Below, in pieces: positions 58,378 to 64,000 of a stretch of 64,000 nt of DNA. A program made the translations under genes and the position numbers. Source of the stretch: Streptomyces sp. NBC_00094 (lineage in GTDB: Bacteria > Actinomycetota > Actinomycetes > Streptomycetales > Streptomycetaceae); NCBI RefSeq assembly GCF_026343125.1, contig NZ_JAPEMB010000001.1, positions 7,259,501 to 7,323,500 of the forward strand, in the 5' to 3' direction. Each line of letters begins with the position of its first letter. The stretch's first letter is position 1. The notes under the pieces are model-generated. The model had not been told where the DNA came from and made no database searches. It saw nothing but the letters and a program-made list of their open reading frames with translations.

Positions 58378-59171
58378 GCACCCACTCCACCCCCGCCTTC
58401 ACCCCCGCGCCCGAGGACGTCGTCTGGGACCTGCCCGGCGACGCCCCGCACCGCCTGTCCCTGCTTGTGCTGCCGCACGCCGGCGGCAACGCCCACGCCT
58501 ACAGCGGCTGGCGCGAGCACCTCCCTGCCGACGTCCGGCTGCTCATCGGCCAGTACCCGGGCCGTGGCGCCCGCTACTGCGAGGACCTGCCCGGCTCCGT
58601 CGACGACCTCGCCCTCCCCGTCGTGGACGCCCTCCCCGGCGACACCGGCCCGCTGGTCGTCCTCGGGCACAGCATGGGCTCCCTCGTCGCCTTCGAGGTG
58701 GTCCGGGCGCTCCAGGCCGCCGGTCGCACCCCGCTCGGCCTCGTCGCCTCCGCCTGCAGGGCGCCCGTCCTGCCCAACCAGGCGCCCGTCCACCCCGAGC
58801 GGCTCGACGACGACGAGCTGGTCGCCTCCATCAAGGAGCGCGGCGGCACCGACGACGGCATCCTCGACGACCCGGAGCTCCGCGAGATCGTCCTGCCGTC
58901 CATCCGCGCCGACTTCGCCATCGACGACGCCTACCATTGCACCGCCCCCGACGTGCGGCTCGCCTGCCCGGTGGCCGTCTTCGGCGGCGACGTCGACCCG
59001 ATCGTGCCGGTCGACCTGCTCGACGGCTGGGCGCTCGTCGCCGGGAACGACGTCGCCCCCGTGGTGCTGCCCGGCGACCACTTCTACTTCCAGCAGGACC
59101 TGGCCGGCTTCTTCGCCCGCCTCAACCCGGTCCTGAAGTCCCTCCAGGGCGCGCCCGCCACCGCCGCCTGA
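58374..59171 (+). CDS. Type II thioesterase (NRPS editing)
   Basis: This 265-residue stand-alone thioesterase clears misloaded acyl groups from carrier proteins. It begins in the NRPS stop codon (ATGA). Features are LLVLPHAGGNAHAYSGWREH near the N-terminus, the nucleophile in GHSMGS (Ser100), the Asp in FGGDVDPIV, and the catalytic His in PGDHFYF. Size and motifs match the GrsT/SrfAD group. It is too short and wrongly placed to be a releasing domain of the NRPS. Confidence 0.93.
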   Translation: MSTHSTPAFTPAPEDVVWDLPGDAPHRLSLLVLPHAGGNAHAYSGWREHLPADVRLLIGQYPGRGARYCEDLPGSVDDLALPVVDALPGDTGPLVVLGHSMGSLVAFEVVRALQAAGRTPLGLVASACRAPVLPNQAPVHPERLDDDELVASIKERGGTDDGILDDPELREIVLPSIRADFAIDDAYHCTAPDVRLACPVAVFGGDVDPIVPVDLLDGWALVAGNDVAPVVLPGDHFYFQQDLAGFFARLNPVLKSLQGAPATAA

Positions 59172-59205
59172 TCGCTCAAGAAACCCCCCGCGCGCCGCGC
59201 GGCCC

Positions 59206-59295
59206 GTAGGTCCGCACCCGCCGGTACGTCCGCACTCGCCGGTACGTCCGCACCTGCCCGTACGTCCGCAACTCCCCGTACGTCCGCGCCCGCTC
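59206..59295 (+). repeat. Five 18-bp tandem repeats upstream of the hydroxylase gene
   Basis: Units based on GTACGTCCGCACTCGCCG run head to tail five times (starts 59206, 59224, 59242, 59260, 59278) with 1-5 changes each. They fill the gap between the thioesterase and hydroxylase genes. No spacers are present. Confidence 0.9.
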
Positions 59296-59338
59296 GTACC
59301 CCGTGAAGCATCCGCACCCGCCCGTACCCCGTGAAGCA
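59295..59338 (+). repeat. Pair of CGTACCCCGTGAAGCA repeats next to the hydroxylase ribosome site
   Basis: The 16-base sequence CGTACCCCGTGAAGCA occurs at 59295-59310 and 59323-59338. The second copy runs into the AGAGGAA ribosome site of the hydroxylase gene, so the duplication may have copied part of its leader. Confidence 0.75.
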
Positions 59339-59351
59339 GAGGAACCCCGCC

Positions 59352-60392
59352 ATGACCACCTTCGCCCCGAACCCGGCCACCGCCGAGGACGGCATCGCCG
59401 TCGTCCGTGAGCCCGGCAAGCCCGCCCTCGTCCAGGTCCCCCGCCACGAGACGATGGCCGAGGCCACCGCCTGGCTCACCGCCCGGCGCGCCGACATCCA
59501 GGCCGAACTGCACCGCTCCGGAGCCGTCATGCTCCGCGGACTCCCCGTCACCGACGCGGCGAGTTTCGCCGAGGCCCGTGACGCGTTGGTCGCGACCCGC
59601 GCCGGCTACAAGGAGAAGGCCACCCCGCGCACCGACTTCGGCGAGGGCGTCTTCTCCTCCACCGATCTGCCGGCCATCCAGCCGATCCGCCTCCACAACG
59701 AGAACAGCTACACCCTGGACTTCCCGGGCGTCCTGCTCTTCGGCTGCATCACCGCCCCCGAGACGGGCGGCGCCACCACCGTCGGTGACATGCGGCGCGC
59801 CCTCGCGCTCCTCCCGGAGGAACTCGTCGCCCGCTTCGCCGAGGCCGGCTGGCTCCTCGTCCGCAACTACTCCGACCTCGCGGGCATGCCCTGGCGCAAG
59901 GCGTTCTCCTCGGAGGAGCCGGCCGGTGCCGAGGCGTACTGCGACGAGCACGCCATCGGCTACGAGTGGCTCGACGAGGACACCCTGCGCACCCGCCAGC
60001 TCCGCTCCGCCGTCATCACCCACCCGGTGACCGGCGAGCGCGTCTGGTTCAACCACTTCGCCTTCTGGAGCGCCCGCAGCCTCGACGAGGACGTCCGCGA
60101 GGTCCTCACCGAGACCTTCGGCGCCGACGGCCTCCCCTTCGACACCCGCCTCGGCGACGGCACCGCCCTCACCGACGCCGAGGTCGACGCCATCAACGAC
60201 GCCTACCAGGCCGTCACCGTCCGCGAGACCTGGCAGGACGGTGACCTGATGCTCGTCGACAACATCCTCTGCGCGCACGGCCGTGAGGCGTACACGGGCG
60301 CCCGCAAGATCCTCGTCGCCATGGGCGAGCCGGTGCCGCTCGCCGACTGCGCCCCGACCGTCTCCCCCTCCGCCACCCCGTACGGAATGTGA
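59352..60392 (+). CDS. SyrP-like TauD-family Fe(II)/2-oxoglutarate hydroxylase
   Basis: This 346-residue dioxygenase is of the clavaminate-synthase/SyrP-like TauD group, which hydroxylates amino acids often while bound to a carrier protein. The metal triad is His115-x-Glu117 (RLHNENSY) and His309 (CAHGREAYTG), followed by an Arg for 2-oxoglutarate. ATG 59352 follows AGAGGAA; an in-frame ATG 7 codons earlier has no site. Its stop overlaps a GTG that could start the next gene. The neighbouring A-T protein is predicted to load glutamine, so beta-hydroxylation of glutaminyl-T is the inferred reaction. Confidence 0.88.
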   Translation: MTTFAPNPATAEDGIAVVREPGKPALVQVPRHETMAEATAWLTARRADIQAELHRSGAVMLRGLPVTDAASFAEARDALVATRAGYKEKATPRTDFGEGVFSSTDLPAIQPIRLHNENSYTLDFPGVLLFGCITAPETGGATTVGDMRRALALLPEELVARFAEAGWLLVRNYSDLAGMPWRKAFSSEEPAGAEAYCDEHAIGYEWLDEDTLRTRQLRSAVITHPVTGERVWFNHFAFWSARSLDEDVREVLTETFGADGLPFDTRLGDGTALTDAEVDAINDAYQAVTVRETWQDGDLMLVDNILCAHGREAYTGARKILVAMGEPVPLADCAPTVSPSATPYGM

Positions 60393-60400
60393 GCCCCGCC

Positions 60401-62275
<1,875 letters not shown>

Positions 62276-62354
62276 TCGCCGGCCCGACCGGCGCACCCCG
62301 CCCTCCGCCACCGGCCCACCCCACCCGTTCCGCCATCCACGAGGAGCAGCAACC

Positions 62355-64000
62355 GTGATCCCCCTGTCCTATGCCCAGCGTCGGCTGTGGTTCATGAACC
62401 GCCTGGAGGGTTCCTCGGCGGCCTACAACGCCCCCGTGATCCTCCGGCTCGCCGGGCGGCCCGTGGCCTCGGTGGTCGAGGCGGCGCTGCGGGACGTGGC
62501 GGAGCGGCACGAGGTGCTGCGGACGGTGTATCCGGCCGTGGACGGGGAGCCGTACCAGGAGATCACGGCGGATCCGGTGGTGCCGGTGGAGGTCGTCGCC
62601 CTCGCGGCGGAGGACATCGACGCCCGGGTGACCGAGTTCGCCCGCCTCCCGATCGACATCACCCGCGAACTTCCCCTGCGTGTACGTCTCTTCGAGGTGG
62701 ACGGCGACACCGGTGGCGACACCGGCGGCATCGGCGGCGAGACCGACAGCGCGGCGGGTGACGGAGGTGCCGTCCTGGCGCTGTCCGTGCACCACATCGC
62801 CACCGACGGCTGGTCCGTGGGCTTCCTCCTCCGCGACCTCGACACCGCCTACACGGCCCGCGCCGAGGGCCGGGCGCCGCAGTGGGAGCCGCTGCCGGTC
62901 CAGTACGCCGACTACGCCCTCTGGCAGCACGACATGCTCGGCGACCCCGCCGACCCCGACAGCACCGCCCACGAGCAGCTCGCCCACTGGCGCGACGCGC
63001 TGGCCGGCATCCCCGCCGAGACCCGGCTTCCCGCCGATCGCCCCCGCACGGCCGAACCGACCCACGCGGGCGCCGTGGTGACGGCGGAACTCGACGCCAC
63101 CGTCCACCGGACGCTTGCCGGTGTCGCGAAGGAGCGGCGGGCCTCCTTCTTCATGGTCGTCCGGGCCGCGCTGGCGCTCGCGCTGCGGGCCGCCGGAGCC
63201 GGATCCGACCTCGTCGTCGGCACGCCCGTCGCGGGCCGCCCCGAGGAGGACCTGCACGAACTGGTCGGCTTCTTCGTCAACACGCTCGCCCTGCGCACCG
63301 ACCTGTCCGGCGACCCCACCCTCGGCGAGCTGCTCGACCGGGTCCGGGACGCCGACCTCGCCGCCCTCGCCCACGAGGACCTGCCCTTCGACCTCCTGGT
63401 CGAGGACCTCAACCCCGAGCGTTCCCTCGGCCGTCACCCCTTCTTCCAGGTCATGGTCAGCGCCCAGACCCAGCAGGAGAAGGACCTGAGACTCGGCGGC
63501 ATCCCCGCCACCCTCGTGGAAGCCGACCTGGCCACCGCCAAGTTCGACCTCAGCTTCCACTGCATGGAGCGGAGCGACGCCACCGGAGACCCCGGCGGGC
63601 TCACGCTCGTGCTCCAGTACGCCGTCGAGCGGTACGACGAGCCCACCGCCCACCTCCTCCTCGGCCTTCTCGGGCGCGCGCTCACCACGCTCGCCGAGCG
63701 GCCGGAGCGCACCCGGCTGAGCGACGTCGCCCTGCCGACGGAGGACGAGCGCACGGGACTCGACCGCCGCCACCAGGCCCTGGCCGACGCCGCCACCGCG
63801 GCACAGGCCAGGGCGGAGGCCGAAGCGGAGGCCGAGGCCCGCCGACTGCGGGGCGACGGCGGCCGGGCGAAGACCTCCGGTCCCCTGACCGCCGACCCCC
63901 GGGAGGAGATCCTGCGTGGTCTGTTCGCCGAGGTCCTGGGGCGGGACGAGGTCCTGGAGGGGGACAACTTCTTCAAGCTGGGCGGACATTCGCTGCTCGC
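62355..64000 (+). CDS. NRPS protein starting C-T without an A domain (cut by window edge)
   Basis: At least 548 residues are present and the frame is open to the right edge. A C domain (about residues 3-440: LSYAQRRLWFMNRLEG, HHIATDG at 146-152, VGFFVNTLALRTDLSGDPT) is followed not by an A domain but by a linker of about 50 residues rich in Ala/Glu/Arg. A T domain comes next (EILRGLFAEVLGRDEVLEGD, FFKLGGHS with Ser546). The GTG at 62355 has GAGGAG upstream. The missing A domain is probably supplied in trans by the adjacent A-T protein. Downstream modules and a release domain may lie outside the window. Confidence 0.93.
   Translation, partial: MIPLSYAQRRLWFMNRLEGSSAAYNAPVILRLAGRPVASVVEAALRDVAERHEVLRTVYPAVDGEPYQEITADPVVPVEVVALAAEDIDARVTEFARLPIDITRELPLRVRLFEVDGDTGGDTGGIGGETDSAAGDGGAVLALSVHHIATDGWSVGFLLRDLDTAYTARAEGRAPQWEPLPVQYADYALWQHDMLGDPADPDSTAHEQLAHWRDALAGIPAETRLPADRPRTAEPTHAGAVVTAELDATVHRTLAGVAKERRASFFMVVRAALALALRAAGAGSDLVVGTPVAGRPEEDLHELVGFFVNTLALRTDLSGDPTLGELLDRVRDADLAALAHEDLPFDLLVEDLNPERSLGRHPFFQVMVSAQTQQEKDLRLGGIPATLVEADLATAKFDLSFHCMERSDATGDPGGLTLVLQYAVERYDEPTAHLLLGLLGRALTTLAERPERTRLSDVALPTEDERTGLDRRHQALADAATAAQARAEAEAEAEARRLRGDGGRAKTSGPLTADPREEILRGLFAEVLGRDEVLEGDNFFKLGGHSLL

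Noticed and set aside
58374..59171. Type II thioesterase as the release domain of the peptide
   Set aside because: It is a separate protein with editing-type length and motifs, followed by further assembly-line genes, so release is likely encoded beyond the right edge.
59206..59295. Possible CRISPR array
   Set aside because: Repeats are 18 bases head to tail with no spacers, diverge between units, and no cas gene is nearby.

Overview
The window is high-GC DNA with GTG starts, ATGA/GTGA operon overlaps and strong GGAGG-type ribosome sites, typical of a Streptomyces chromosome. Ergothioneine and ornithine-lipid genes, an AfsR/SARP regulator, a probable DasR operator and a modular peptide synthetase cluster support this. 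The sdh / ols / egt neighbourhood resembles, from memory, the left arm of S. coelicolor; I could not check that.

Layout. 1-3.9 kb: a truncated LysR regulator divergent from a succinate dehydrogenase/fumarate reductase operon (sdhCAB), with a LysR-type box ahead of what looks like a leaderless sdhC promoter. 4-7.5 kb: a class II UvrA-like ABC ATPase and an LLM flavin monooxygenase. 7.6-12.5 kb: a branched-chain amino acid type ABC importer in which both permeases and one ATPase are fused in one chain. 12.5-17.2 kb: a hypothetical protein with a membrane M48 peptidase, a deoxynucleoside kinase, a HAD phosphatase and dodecin. 17.3-25.1 kb: a sugar-binding lipoprotein behind DasR-like operators, an OlsB/OlsA ornithine lipid pair and the egtABCD operon. 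25.4-31.2 kb: a small basic protein, an SPFH/NfeD-like pair, a hydrolase, and an MFS transporter divergent from a LacI regulator with its operator between them. 31.5-38.9 kb: an orphan thiolase, thioredoxin, a lipoamide-dehydrogenase-like flavoprotein, and a TetR regulator divergent from an NCS1 permease and amidohydrolase with a long perfect palindrome between them. 38.9-43.2 kb: an exported BNR/DUF305/DUF6153 group, a TPR protein, pirin and an NTF2-like protein.

43.2-64.0 kb is the accessory part: an AfsR-type SARP regulator, a small secreted peptide, an XRE/NTPase protein and a nonribosomal peptide synthetase (NRPS) cluster that runs off the right edge. Its parts are a trimodular C-A-T x3 enzyme with no release domain, a type II thioesterase, a SyrP-like Fe(II)/2-oxoglutarate hydroxylase, a free-standing A-T protein whose pocket code reads as glutamine, and a C-T protein with no A domain. 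I infer that glutamine is loaded on the A-T protein, probably hydroxylated there, and passed in trans to the A-less C-T module, as SyrB1 and SyrE do in syringomycin assembly. Modules 2 and 3 share a block of about 1.14 kb that reads as identical, so residues 2 and 3 of the product should be the same.

Regulatory signals read by eye include four candidate leaderless starts, two repressor palindromes, DasR-like sites and a helically phased YTATCAC repeat array near the SARP and XRE regulators. No tRNA, rRNA, CRISPR array, IS element or phage gene was seen.
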